DNA of 64,000 nt, from positions 1-64,000 of the forward strand of contig CALLRP010000018.1 in the NCBI GenBank assembly GCA_938014335.1, given 5' to 3'. Shown here in pieces: positions 35,724 to 45,074 of this stretch (position 1 is its first letter; every line of letters begins with the position of its first letter). This DNA comes from an uncultured bacterium (GTDB taxonomy: Bacteria; Hydrogenedentota; Hydrogenedentia; Hydrogenedentales; Hydrogenedentaceae). The notes beneath the pieces are model-generated. The model was not told the origin of the DNA, searched no databases, and saw only the letters and a program-made list of their open reading frames with translations. The translations under genes and the position numbers were made by a program.

Positions 35724-36731
35724 ATGACTGTTCAACTTCAAGGGTTAGAAATAATTGCAGATGTTATTCGTAAGAATTATGACTTGGGGGAAGTAGGATT
35801 ACCACGTCCTCTGGAAGGGGCACACCAACGACGGCATAGAAAAATGGTTGTGGAAACTTCAAAAGGAGTTTTTCTTGCTAAAACATATACCCGTAATCTT
35901 GTTGTTATTGATGCGTTAAACTTTCAACATCGCTTATCCGAACACTTATTTGCTAACAATTTGCCTGTTGCACGGATACAAAGAACGAAAATAGGGAAGG
36001 GATATGTCGAAGTTGATGATTGGATTTTGGAATTACAGGAATTTATAAAAGGGGAACCTATGACACTAACAACAAGAACCTTGCAGATTTCTGCAAAGGC
36101 TTTGGGAAAATTTCATAAAGTATGTTATGGACTCCCCGCCCCCCCTCGCGATGTAAATATGTGGCGGTTTAGTGAAGTGCCAAAAGACATTTTTCTCCAT
36201 TTTTTTAAAATGGCAAGAGAAGAGAAGGATGAAGCGAGTTTAATGCCCTATTTTAATTATCTGGTGGAGTTTATTCGCCGTTCCGCTCAGGAATTATCCA
36301 TTGAGAAACGTTCTGAATTTGAGGTAGGTCTCATTCATGGAGACTGGCATGGAGCAAATCTTCTGTTTTCAGGAGAGAAACTCCTTGCTATTATTGACCT
36401 TGAATTTGCAGGACAAGGTTGTTATCTTGAAGATATATCCTATGCTATTTCGAATCTTTGTATTCGGACAAGTGTCAATATAGATAAACTCAGGACGAGA
36501 ACATTAACTCTTTTACAACAATATGAGAAACAAAGAACCCTATCTTATGCCGAATTGGTGGCATTATTCTATGCTGTAGGTGTGAAACATATAACAACTG
36601 TTTCGTATCAATCTAAAAATAGTCCAAATGTAGCTGGATTGTCACCCTCAAAATGGATGGAACGGCTTTCTTTCCAATGTCGCTGGTTAGAAGAACAATC
36701 CCGTAAAGCCCGTTGGGGTGAAAAATTATAA
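35724..36731 (+). CDS. APH-fold small-molecule phosphotransferase
   Basis: 335 residues, aminoglycoside phosphotransferase/choline kinase/type II homoserine kinase fold. The catalytic loop reads HGDWHGANLL with His205 and Asp207, and the metal motif IIDLEFAG with Asp225. An N-lobe lysine strand (GVFLAKTYTRN) is present. The substrate may be a sugar, amino acid or lipid head group; a drug-resistance role is not implied. The ribosome site (GGAG) is very close to the ATG, so translation may be inefficient or the true start may differ by a few codons. It is separated from the preceding isomerase by 107 very AT-rich bases and converges with the aldo/keto reductase. Confidence 0.8.
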   Translation: MTVQLQGLEIIADVIRKNYDLGEVGLPRPLEGAHQRRHRKMVVETSKGVFLAKTYTRNLVVIDALNFQHRLSEHLFANNLPVARIQRTKIGKGYVEVDDWILELQEFIKGEPMTLTTRTLQISAKALGKFHKVCYGLPAPPRDVNMWRFSEVPKDIFLHFFKMAREEKDEASLMPYFNYLVEFIRRSAQELSIEKRSEFEVGLIHGDWHGANLLFSGEKLLAIIDLEFAGQGCYLEDISYAISNLCIRTSVNIDKLRTRTLTLLQQYEKQRTLSYAELVALFYAVGVKHITTVSYQSKNSPNVAGLSPSKWMERLSFQCRWLEEQSRKARWGEKL

Positions 36732-36771
36732 CCATCAAATAAAGTACGGGGATTAGAAGTACAAAATCTTA

Positions 36772-37773
36772 TCAACAAATGCGGGCATTTTTTTCATTCT
36801 CCCACATATCGGCATTTTTACCCATATATCTTTTTAAGGGATAAGTAATTTCGTTAAGAAGAGAGAAAACTTCTGGATCCAGGGGTTTTAAGAGTGCTCC
36901 GATATTACTTTCTAATTGAACTTTTGACCTACAACCTACAATAATGGAGGATACTCCTTTTTGCCATTTAAGCCAGGAGAGACTTAATGTTGCCATAGGA
37001 ATTTCCAAATGCTGAGAAAGAGCATGTATAGCTTGCACAGTTTCTATTGTTAATCGTTCACAGCCTTCTTCACCATGACGAGTACCAGGCCTATTTTTTG
37101 AAAAATGTCGAGTTCGTCGTCTAAGTAAGGGAATTTCTTCTACACTCGACCAACATCCAGCCAATAATCCTTGCATTAAAGGCATATAAACAAGGACGCC
37201 AATGTTATTTTCTCGGCAAAAAGGGATTATTTCATATTCGGGTGAACGAAATAATAGATTATATCCAATTTGGTTAGAAACGGCTTCGCCTCCCCCTTCA
37301 AACCATTTTTGCATGTTATGAATTCCAAAATTTGATATGCCTATATAGCGAATCTTCCCTTGTTCTTGCAGTTTCTTCATTGTAAGAATGACTTCTTCAA
37401 AAGGGATATCTTTCGGAGGCCAATGGATTTGGTATAAATCAATATAATCTGTGTTTAATCTCTTTAAACTTTTTTCACACGATTGGATTAACTGTTCTTT
37501 TCGGCAATTTTGAGGACTCACTTTTGTTGCAATGACAACTTTCGAGCGTTTTTCCTTACTAATAATTTTCCCTAACTGAGTTTCCGAATCGCCTGACCCA
37601 TACATTTCCGCAGTATCGAATAAGTTTATCCCTATATCTATTGCATAATCTATAACATTTTTTACCTCTTCTTCATCACTTTTCCCCCAAAAAGACGTGT
37701 CTCCTATCTGCCATGCACCGAAAGCGATTACGGATACCCTCAAATTGGATGAGCCTAAAAGCGTATATTCCAT
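36772..37773 (-). CDS. Aldo/keto reductase
   Basis: 333 residues, TIM-barrel NAD(P)H-dependent oxidoreductase. The catalytic tetrad is complete: Asp53 and Tyr58 in LFDTAEMYG, Lys84 in IATKV and His117 in YQIHWP. The C-terminal cofactor-binding segment SSIIVGCRSKVQLESNIGALL is standard. Members act on many aldehydes and sugars, so the natural substrate is open. It is the last gene before the convergent APH-fold kinase gene and follows the dynamin-like gene by 39 bases in the same direction. Confidence 0.9.
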   Translation of the reverse strand: MEYTLLGSSNLRVSVIAFGAWQIGDTSFWGKSDEEEVKNVIDYAIDIGINLFDTAEMYGSGDSETQLGKIISKEKRSKVVIATKVSPQNCRKEQLIQSCEKSLKRLNTDYIDLYQIHWPPKDIPFEEVILTMKKLQEQGKIRYIGISNFGIHNMQKWFEGGGEAVSNQIGYNLLFRSPEYEIIPFCRENNIGVLVYMPLMQGLLAGCWSSVEEIPLLRRRTRHFSKNRPGTRHGEEGCERLTIETVQAIHALSQHLEIPMATLSLSWLKWQKGVSSIIVGCRSKVQLESNIGALLKPLDPEVFSLLNEITYPLKRYMGKNADMWENEKNARIC

Positions 37774-37812
37774 AATTAATATATTTCTAATTTATGTTCC
37801 ATGTTTTTATAA

Positions 37813-40017
37813 TTATACATTTTTATTTACATCAATTAAATCTATTTTAACAGCAGTCCCAATAATTTTATGAGCATGGTTTGCAATTTCATTCAGTTTA
37901 TCTACTTTACCCTGGAGGCGTTGTATAAGTTCTTTTTGGGCTTTTTCCAGACGGTCCTCTTCTTCTACTAATTTTCGTATCTGATCATTGATTTGCATAT
38001 TTAAAGTATCAAAATAATTTTGAAGCTCCGATATAAATTGATTTTTCTGTGTTTCCAGTTCAATCTTTGTTTTCTCTTTTAGTCCCTGAACCAAAATTTT
38101 CTCTATATAATCGCTAATTTTTTCAATCAATTTTTCCCTTCGGAGTTCATCTCCGCCCATGGAACGAGCAATGAGTCCTAAAATTCCTCCTAAGATTCCC
38201 CCAATACCACCTACAATGTAGGCAGATAGGTGAGGAATAATAGGTAGTGCAATACCTAAATAATCAGGCCAGGAAAATTGACTTAAGAAACCTTCTCCAA
38301 TAATGGCTCCAGTAATGCCCCCTAAAAATATTCCCCCTACAAAGAACAAAAAGTAAGAGAGGGCAAGACTGGCATCAATAGCAACAATAGCACCTCTTTC
38401 TAAGTTGATTTTCGATGAATATGGAATTTCTAACGAATACCCGTTTTGTAAGAGACGGGTCTTAATAAAATTCTCGTATTGGTCTATGGACTGATTTAAT
38501 TCTACTGATATAGATTTCAAGTAGTTATCCAATATTTCACCCAATTTTTCCTGTAAAGGAATGTATTTATTCTTTCTTGATTTAGTAAGATTATCTCCTG
38601 AGCATAACCATTGCCGAATAGGCTTAAAAATTTCATTTTCGATAGACTGTCGTGAAAATAAGCGATTGATTAAATGTTCTTGTCCTTCATATTTTTCATC
38701 ATTAATATTTCCACCTTCAGAAAGTGTATTTAATAACTCGATAAGTTCTTCCATAAATTTAGAGTTTTTTTGAATTTCCTGGTAAAGTCGCTGTCGTTCT
38801 TTGCGTATCCGTTCTAATCTTGGATTTTGTTGGGCTAATTGTATCTTTACTTCAAGAGGTTTGGCATATCGATGGGCAAAATCACGAATGAAACGGCAAA
38901 CAGAGGTTAAAATAGCACCTTCCCGATTCTCCGTATATAAATAATCTAATAATCTATTCTTGAATTGAAGAAATAAACTACGATTCATTAAATAATGGGC
39001 AATTTCCTCACCCGGATTGGGCATTTGTTCCAATTGGGTCCTTATATTATAAGGAATGTGAATTTTTTCGTTTCTATCAATGTCGTTTAGTGAGATGCTC
39101 CCACGCTTTAATTGAGAAGCATACAGTGCATAAAGAGCGGATACAAAGAATATTTCAGGGTTTTGAACGGTTCCTTCGAGACAGCGAAGTAAATCTTTTG
39201 CAGGTCCTCTCCTACCTTGGGGGTCTATTTCTTCTGGGTTTAATTGGTCTGATTTATTAATTACAAAAAATACTTTTCGTTGCCGTTCTTTAACTAATTT
39301 TGCTATGAAATCACGATTGTGCTCATTTCCCGCACTTTGGCTATCCAGTAAACAAACAACAAGATGACAATTAGGAATAATATCTTCTGTTACTTTACGA
39401 TGAGTTTCGGTAATGCTATGAACACCGGGCGAATCCACAAACGCAATGTCTTCTTCTACACTGGGTTCAGGGATAATAGCAATCACTTCTTCTACCTGTT
39501 GTCGTAGTAATTTTAATTTAGGAAATTCTTCATCCGCTGTTAGAGTAACTATGGCACTAAGTGTTCTATACATATCTTCAGGATAACTCGATTTATAGTT
39601 AACTACCCAGTTGTTGTATGTTTCATCAGGATGCACTTCTGCTTCTATTCCTGCATAGGAAAGAAAATCTCTCAATACTTGAACGATTTCTACAGGGATG
39701 GGTTGTTGAGAGCGTAATATAACCTGCATGCTTTCCCCAACCATTACATAAGTAACCTTTGCGGTGCATTCTTCTAATACCATGGGAAGGTAGGTATCAC
39801 CAAAAAAAGTATTAATAAGTGTAGTCTTCCCAACATTAAATTCCCCTAAGAAAACAACACGATATTTCCCATCTTTTAATTCTCTTTTCTTACCTTCAAT
39901 TCGTGCTTTCTCAATTTCTTTCTCTCCCTCAAATTCAGGGTCGGAGATGAATTGTTCTAAAATCTGAAGGGCTTCAAATGCCCATAACCTATTTTCTTGG
40001 TGAACTTTTATAGACAT
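37813..40017 (-). CDS. Bacterial dynamin-like GTPase with internal membrane hairpin
   Basis: 734 residues. GTPase motifs: G1 GEFNVGKTT at 58-66, a G2 threonine in EECTAKVTYV, G3 DSPG at 195-198 and G4 NKSD at 254-257. Long helical stalk segments follow. A hydrophobic pair of helices at about 542-618 (ASLALSYFLFFVGGIFLGG and IPHLSAYIVGGIGGILGG) would insert in the membrane, then a coiled coil runs to the C-terminus (EEDRLEKAQKELIQRLQ). This matches bacterial dynamin-like proteins involved in membrane remodelling or stress protection. A strong AAGGAGT ribosome site is present. No second dynamin gene is adjacent, although they often occur in pairs. Confidence 0.85.
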   Translation of the reverse strand: MSIKVHQENRLWAFEALQILEQFISDPEFEGEKEIEKARIEGKKRELKDGKYRVVFLGEFNVGKTTLINTFFGDTYLPMVLEECTAKVTYVMVGESMQVILRSQQPIPVEIVQVLRDFLSYAGIEAEVHPDETYNNWVVNYKSSYPEDMYRTLSAIVTLTADEEFPKLKLLRQQVEEVIAIIPEPSVEEDIAFVDSPGVHSITETHRKVTEDIIPNCHLVVCLLDSQSAGNEHNRDFIAKLVKERQRKVFFVINKSDQLNPEEIDPQGRRGPAKDLLRCLEGTVQNPEIFFVSALYALYASQLKRGSISLNDIDRNEKIHIPYNIRTQLEQMPNPGEEIAHYLMNRSLFLQFKNRLLDYLYTENREGAILTSVCRFIRDFAHRYAKPLEVKIQLAQQNPRLERIRKERQRLYQEIQKNSKFMEELIELLNTLSEGGNINDEKYEGQEHLINRLFSRQSIENEIFKPIRQWLCSGDNLTKSRKNKYIPLQEKLGEILDNYLKSISVELNQSIDQYENFIKTRLLQNGYSLEIPYSSKINLERGAIVAIDASLALSYFLFFVGGIFLGGITGAIIGEGFLSQFSWPDYLGIALPIIPHLSAYIVGGIGGILGGILGLIARSMGGDELRREKLIEKISDYIEKILVQGLKEKTKIELETQKNQFISELQNYFDTLNMQINDQIRKLVEEEDRLEKAQKELIQRLQGKVDKLNEIANHAHKIIGTAVKIDLIDVNKNV

Positions 40018-40094
40018 ATCTGATACTCCTTGTATAAATTTCGATACAAAAATAAATTAAATTATATATTTTTTAGGAAAGTATTTGCATAAAC

Positions 40095-42605
40095 CTAATT
40101 ATTTTGAATTAACCTATTTTGAATGGAGATTAAATCTTCGTTTTTAGGGATTTTTTCCAATCCTTGTTTTAATACAGAAATAGCCTCTTCTCTTTTTCCT
40201 TGTTTTTCGTAAGACAAAATGAGATTCACATACGTTTCAGATAGCGTATCATCATAGTTTAAAGCCTTATGCCACATTTCGCAAGCTTGGTCTTCTTTTC
40301 CTGAGAGAGATAATGCCAGTCCAAGATTGTTCCACACATTTGCATTCTCAGGGCATAATTCTAATGTTTTTTTGTAAACTTCTATGGCTTTGTCCAAATT
40401 TGACTGGGTAATGAAAATATTTCCGAGTAATAAATGTAACTGACAGTTATAGGGTTCATACTTTAAAGCGGTGTAAATGTGTTCTTCTGCGAGAGAAGAA
40501 CGCCCTGTACGAATAAGTAGATTGGCATAATTGATCCTCGCGAGGACATAATCCAGTTTTATTTCCAGGCTTTTCCTATACGCTTTTTCCGCGTTTTCTT
40601 GTTTTCCCATTTGTTCATAGAGCCAACCTAAATTATTCCATGCAACATATAATTGTGGATTTAATCTCAGACATTTTTCATATAGAAGGATAGCCTCCGA
40701 GTATTTTTTATCGAATTCTGCAATGCGTGCTAACTGGAAATAGGGGATAGGATTGTTAGGCTGAAGGAGTGAGAGTATTTCATAGTGACATTTTGCGTCA
40801 ATAAAATTGTATTGATTAAAGAAAAGATGGGCTATATTTGCATGTGCGAGAGTAAAAGAAGGATTTTTTACGATAGCTCGGGCATAAAAATTCTGTGCTT
40901 TTTCATAATCACCTATTAGCTCAAACAAGTATCCCAGAGCATTTAATTCGGGTGGGGAAGTGAGGGGTAAGGAAAAATTCTTTGTTAGGATATAAATGCC
41001 CTCCGAAGGTCTGCCTGTTCTTCCTAAAACTTGAGAATAATTTATTCTTGCAAAAAGATTGTTGGGGTCTGTATCTAACGCTTTTTGATAATAAAACTTT
41101 GCTTTTATTTCATTGCCTGCTAATGATGCAGATACACCGTTTCGGAAGAACCACACTGATTTTGATGGTATATAACCAGCAAAATTTATGTTTCCTATGG
41201 CAAAAAAGAGGAAAAATAAAGTAAGGATTAAAAAAAAATTAAGTTTATCTTTTCTTTGTATAACATTTATAAACTCACTTATTGAATAAGCGCCTGGAAT
41301 TAAAATAAAGGGCATTATAGGTATTCGATATCTACTAGCAACGAAGAAGGGCAGCACCGAAAGGAAATAAACAAATACGATTAGTATAGATATATATAAA
41401 AAATTTTTTTTGAGATGACCATCCGATTCATATTTATGAAAATTTGAGATTAATAAAATGATTATCCCTGTAATAAATAGAGCAAAATATAAAGGAAAAC
41501 CGGGAAGGAATTTCAGATTTTTTGATTCATATTTATCCCATGATGGAACTGTATCATTAGTTACTTCAACAGGGCCCCAGAAAAGTAGAACTTTTTTAAC
41601 TGTTAATAAGAACCATTTGTGAGGGTGATTTACAATATTCCATATTGCGGATTTATAAAAATAGCGATTTGCTTCTGAAAAAGAAAGAGAAGGTATGCCT
41701 AAACTTTTACCCAAGCCCCGCACAATTGCGGGATAATCAAAACAAGACCATTCATCACATCCTATCCATTCGTTTAGTTCGGGGATTCGGGGTTCTGCAC
41801 CATTTGATTTTGGATGATTTCCAACATATAAATTGAGTCCACCATAAGAAGATAAAAATACAAAATCACGGGCAACGATATAGTTTCGGACAAAGCAAGG
41901 AACTATTGGAACAGATAGTCCCAGTATAAATAGAAAAAACAGTGTGACGAAACGAGAAAGAGAGAGTTTCTTGGAAAAAAAATTAATGATAAGTAAAGAG
42001 AAATATAAAAGAGCTAAAAGCAATCCGTTGGGACGGAAAAGGGCTACTATTCCTAATGTAAGTCCTGATAGAAAAGAATAATTCTTCTTGTTAGATTTTT
42101 CTTGCCATTTTAGAAGAAGAGAGAACCAGATGAGAAGACAGGTTACTGCAAATACGGGATAAGTTAATTGTGACTCAAAATAGATAAATCCCCAAAAAGT
42201 TGCCATCAAGAAAGCGATTATATTGGCAAATCTCAAATCTACATATTTTTTCGCTAAAACCCATGCAATTATAATGTTTATGATACCGAATATATGTTGA
42301 ATTATTCTTGGCGACCATGGATTTCTTCCGAAAATAAGATAAATAACAGATAGTAAATAAGGATAACCCGGAGGTCTACCATGAGGCGTTGTCCTTATTT
42401 CGGGGTCATTTACATAAGGCGGGAGGGTCCAATCTCCAGTCGCAATACCTTTCGCCCAATAATCATTGTATTGGGGGTCATAGAGTGGGTTTGTAAACCA
42501 CGGAACTTCCTTTATTTCATATAAATATAAAATGCGTAGACAAATGCCCAAACATATTGCAAATAACAAAACCCACGGTATATTTCGTTCCTGCAACTTT
42601 TGCAA
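40095..42605 (-). CDS. GT39-like integral membrane glycosyltransferase fused to TPR repeats
   Basis: 836 residues. About residues 1-490 form a multi-pass membrane domain in the style of GT39/ArnT lipid-linked sugar transferases (WFTNPLYDPQYNDYWAKG, HGRPPGYPYLLSVIYLIFG), including an early acidic loop. About residues 505-836 are a series of tetratricopeptide repeats (NLFARINYSQVLGRTG, WNNLGWLYEQMGKQENAEKAY, WNNLGLALSLSGKEDQA). Such fusions occur in bacteria that glycosylate surface proteins or polymers; the acceptor is unknown. It follows the lipoprotein gene at 42637-43626 by 31 bases. Confidence 0.8.
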   Translation of the reverse strand: MQKLQERNIPWVLLFAICLGICLRILYLYEIKEVPWFTNPLYDPQYNDYWAKGIATGDWTLPPYVNDPEIRTTPHGRPPGYPYLLSVIYLIFGRNPWSPRIIQHIFGIINIIIAWVLAKKYVDLRFANIIAFLMATFWGFIYFESQLTYPVFAVTCLLIWFSLLLKWQEKSNKKNYSFLSGLTLGIVALFRPNGLLLALLYFSLLIINFFSKKLSLSRFVTLFFLFILGLSVPIVPCFVRNYIVARDFVFLSSYGGLNLYVGNHPKSNGAEPRIPELNEWIGCDEWSCFDYPAIVRGLGKSLGIPSLSFSEANRYFYKSAIWNIVNHPHKWFLLTVKKVLLFWGPVEVTNDTVPSWDKYESKNLKFLPGFPLYFALFITGIIILLISNFHKYESDGHLKKNFLYISILIVFVYFLSVLPFFVASRYRIPIMPFILIPGAYSISEFINVIQRKDKLNFFLILTLFFLFFAIGNINFAGYIPSKSVWFFRNGVSASLAGNEIKAKFYYQKALDTDPNNLFARINYSQVLGRTGRPSEGIYILTKNFSLPLTSPPELNALGYLFELIGDYEKAQNFYARAIVKNPSFTLAHANIAHLFFNQYNFIDAKCHYEILSLLQPNNPIPYFQLARIAEFDKKYSEAILLYEKCLRLNPQLYVAWNNLGWLYEQMGKQENAEKAYRKSLEIKLDYVLARINYANLLIRTGRSSLAEEHIYTALKYEPYNCQLHLLLGNIFITQSNLDKAIEVYKKTLELCPENANVWNNLGLALSLSGKEDQACEMWHKALNYDDTLSETYVNLILSYEKQGKREEAISVLKQGLEKIPKNEDLISIQNRLIQNN

Positions 42606-42636
42606 ATAAAAATCCTTCCTACCTCATCTCTGCGAA

Positions 42637-43626
42637 TTAATTAACGGAAGAAACGAAATCGCTCTGTAAAAAGCCTGGGGGAGTAGTGTAATCCCCCGTC
42701 CCATATGAGAGCCCAATTATTCCTGTAGCATTTGTATCTACATTCAAGTAGTTAATATTTATTTTCCCAGTAAAGTAAAATTCTATCTGGAATGTGTTTT
42801 TAACTTCACCATATTCATTTCGGAAAGTGGGAATATTTTCATAGTTAATTACTATTTTGTTTTGTAATTGAGCGTAGGATATAGAGCCCTGATTATTTAT
42901 ATTGTTTATGGGGAACAGTGAAATCCGAGGTGAATAGAAGTGCCTTTCTAATTCACTTTTAGTAGGTTCACTTTTTGTGTTTTGTGGAGCCTTTAAGAAC
43001 TCTATCCATCCGAAACAGGAAATAAAAAGAGTATCATAACTCTGCCCGTAAAAAAGGATTTTCTTATCATCAGCAAGTTTTAGTTTGACTGCATTCATAA
43101 ACAAAGAAAAAGTAATTTTGTATGTTTCATCAAGTTTTGTAGGGAATGCGGTAATATCTTTTATTGTGAGTTTGTAATAATTAAGGCTATCATCAGGGAT
43201 AAAAGAAAGAGATTTATAAGCCAGGTCAATATTTTTGTCAAAAACTTCAGTAAAATAATTAGGAGCCGTTGTGACAGGTAGAGAAAGGGATTCAAAATAA
43301 CTTTTGATATTCACATTTGCAGTGGCAAAATCAGGATACGATTTTTCTGTATGGGAATAAAGACGATTCAGATAAACCTGCACAGTTATCTTATCATTTT
43401 TCCCTAATATGGCTTCAGTAGGGGTAACTTCCAGCCATGGTTTGGAAGGATTTATTGTTAGAGCAATTTTTGTATCTGTGTTCCCATTATGAACTATTTC
43501 AAAATTTTTAAGATTTTCTTCCGGAGCAAAATGCATCGTTTTGGGAGTAATTGATAACTGTTTACAGCCACAGATAGAAATTAAAAAGAGTAATGAGAAT
43601 AGTAGTTTTACTTTTCTAATGTTCAT
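42637..43626 (-). CDS. Lipoprotein with BACON-like domain, surface-exposed candidate
   Basis: 329 residues. The signal peptide SLLFLISICGC ends in a lipobox-like sequence before Cys21. Mature residues about 22-110 form an immunoglobulin-like beta domain (SITPKTMHFAPEE, KPWLEVTPTEA, ITVQVYLNRL) resembling BACON domains and the N-terminal domain of the PASTA lipoprotein at 54868. The rest is beta-rich, with an aromatic region (SFIPDDSLNYYKLTI, LFISCFGWIEF, GIIGLSYGTGDY) like the nidogen-type domains of secreted proteins. A binding role at the cell surface is plausible but unproven. Confidence 0.7.
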   Translation of the reverse strand: MNIRKVKLLFSLLFLISICGCKQLSITPKTMHFAPEENLKNFEIVHNGNTDTKIALTINPSKPWLEVTPTEAILGKNDKITVQVYLNRLYSHTEKSYPDFATANVNIKSYFESLSLPVTTAPNYFTEVFDKNIDLAYKSLSFIPDDSLNYYKLTIKDITAFPTKLDETYKITFSLFMNAVKLKLADDKKILFYGQSYDTLFISCFGWIEFLKAPQNTKSEPTKSELERHFYSPRISLFPINNINNQGSISYAQLQNKIVINYENIPTFRNEYGEVKNTFQIEFYFTGKININYLNVDTNATGIIGLSYGTGDYTTPPGFLQSDFVSSVN

Positions 43627-43687
43627 ATAAAATGTAGCACTTATAAATTAAATTATGAGCCAATTATATCAAAAATATGAAAAGATA

Positions 43688-44275
43688 CTAATCTTTAAAT
43701 TTGACACATTCTATTTTAGTAAGTTTCACTTTGTAAAGAAAATCCATTTGTCGAATGGAAAAAGAATAGTCAGTTTCTGTGATAGCAGAAATGGCGTCTA
43801 TAGGGACAATAACATCATAGTTATGTAATCGTGCGGAAGATACTGTGTGAAGGACACAGATATTGGCAACAGTTCCGACGATTACGAGATGTTTAATATT
43901 GTAAATTCTTAAAATATGGTCTAATGGTGTCCCGAAAAATGCATCATAACGAAGTTTTTCAATGACGATTTCTCTCTCTAACGGTTTTAATACATCAATA
44001 ATCTGCCAACCCCAACTCCCTTTTACAACATGTTCACCCCATATAGGAAATTCTACTGGGTCCTCAGGAAAATGCGTATCCTGAGTATAAATCACTTTCA
44101 CCCCTACTTTTCGTGCATTTTCTAATAACATTCTAATAGGTTTAATTATGCTTTGAGCATTTGGGGAGAATAATTTTCCCTCTGGATGCACAAAATCATT
44201 CTGCATATCCACAATGATCAATGCAGATAGATTTGTTGGAATTATTACTTCTGTAGGGTTACTTTCAGAATTCAT
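43688..44275 (-). CDS. Isochorismatase-family cysteine hydrolase (nicotinamidase-like)
   Basis: 195 residues. The catalytic triad is visible: Asp23 in IVDMQNDF, Lys107 in IEKLRYDAF and Cys140 in VGTVANICVLHT, with a cis-peptide motif (GTVAN) before the cysteine. The family hydrolyses nicotinamide, isochorismate, ureidoacrylate or related amides. Nicotinamidase activity is one reasonable option, but the metal-site histidines typical of nicotinamidases are not all clear. It lies 87 bases downstream of the carbonic anhydrase gene on the same strand. Confidence 0.85.
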   Translation of the reverse strand: MNSESNPTEVIIPTNLSALIIVDMQNDFVHPEGKLFSPNAQSIIKPIRMLLENARKVGVKVIYTQDTHFPEDPVEFPIWGEHVVKGSWGWQIIDVLKPLEREIVIEKLRYDAFFGTPLDHILRIYNIKHLVIVGTVANICVLHTVSSARLHNYDVIVPIDAISAITETDYSFSIRQMDFLYKVKLTKIECVKFKD

Positions 44276-44362
44276 AGTATTCCCTCAAATTTAATAATAA
44301 TTTATATATTATACAAGAGGGAATAAGAATTGAAAATAGACGAATAATTGTAAGACATAAAT

Positions 44363-44938
44363 TTAGGAAATACCAATTTCCATTGCTTTCGGCACTTCGA
44401 TTAATTGTCCAGAACGAACGTCGTATATAAAACCATAAATAGGAATTTCTTTTGGGACTAACGGATGTTTTCTTATTCTTTCAACATCATCAACCACACT
44501 TTGTTCAAGGTTTTTGAATGTAAGCCAGTTAATATATTGTCCAAAAGAAGAACCATCCCCTTTTACTGGATTTCCCCATTGTTTTCCATCAAACTGGGCT
44601 GTATGAAGACTCTCCGACAACAACTCATGCATAATCTCATTTGTAAAAAGTTGCATCCCACAATCGGTATGATGAATTACAAACCATTCTTTTGTCCCCA
44701 AAAGTTTATGAGAAATAACCAGAGAACGAATAGCGTCATCACTTGCTCTTCCTCCTGCATTGCGAATGACATGAGCATCTCCTTCAGATAATCCAGCAAA
44801 TTTAGCTGGGTCAAGCCGAGCATCCATACAGGTTAATATTGCGAACTGTCGGGCGGGTGGTATTGATAAAGAACCTTTATTAAATGTTTCAACATATTTT
44901 TTATTTGCTGAAATAACTTCATTAAATATTTTGCTCAT
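44363..44938 (-). CDS. Beta-class carbonic anhydrase
   Basis: 191 residues. It hydrates CO2 to bicarbonate in the cytoplasm. The zinc site and catalytic dyad are clear: Cys37, Asp39 and Arg41 in LTCMDARLD, and His90 with Cys93 in HHTDCG. The region after Asn60 ([16 protein letters not shown]) is also characteristic. The length fits the smaller beta-CA clade. The start has a strong AAGGAGA site. It is divergent from the cstA-like gene across 136 bases. Confidence 0.93.
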   Translation of the reverse strand: MSKIFNEVISANKKYVETFNKGSLSIPPARQFAILTCMDARLDPAKFAGLSEGDAHVIRNAGGRASDDAIRSLVISHKLLGTKEWFVIHHTDCGMQLFTNEIMHELLSESLHTAQFDGKQWGNPVKGDGSSFGQYINWLTFKNLEQSVVDDVERIRKHPLVPKEIPIYGFIYDVRSGQLIEVPKAMEIGIS

Positions 44939-45031
44939 AGTTATCTCCTTTCCAATTGCTTTTGTATCTAAACATAAAGCAAAATAAAGAATATTCCATA
45001 AGTTTGTTTAATATCTTTCTATTTTTTTGTG

Positions 45032-45040
45032 TGGTATAAT
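45032..45040 (+). promoter_or_regulatory. Extended -10 promoter candidate for cstA
   Basis: TG, one base, then a perfect TATAAT (45035-45040) form an extended -10 element 34 bases upstream of the start codon at 45075. The -35 region is poor, which is normal for extended -10 promoters. The start codon is preceded by AGGAGGGC. Confidence 0.5.
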
Positions 45041-45074
45041 TTATGGATATTTATAATTGTAGGAGGGCCTGACG

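Noticed and set aside
35724-36731. Aminoglycoside resistance gene
   Set aside because: The APH fold is shared by homoserine, choline and sugar kinases, and there is no mobile or resistance context here.
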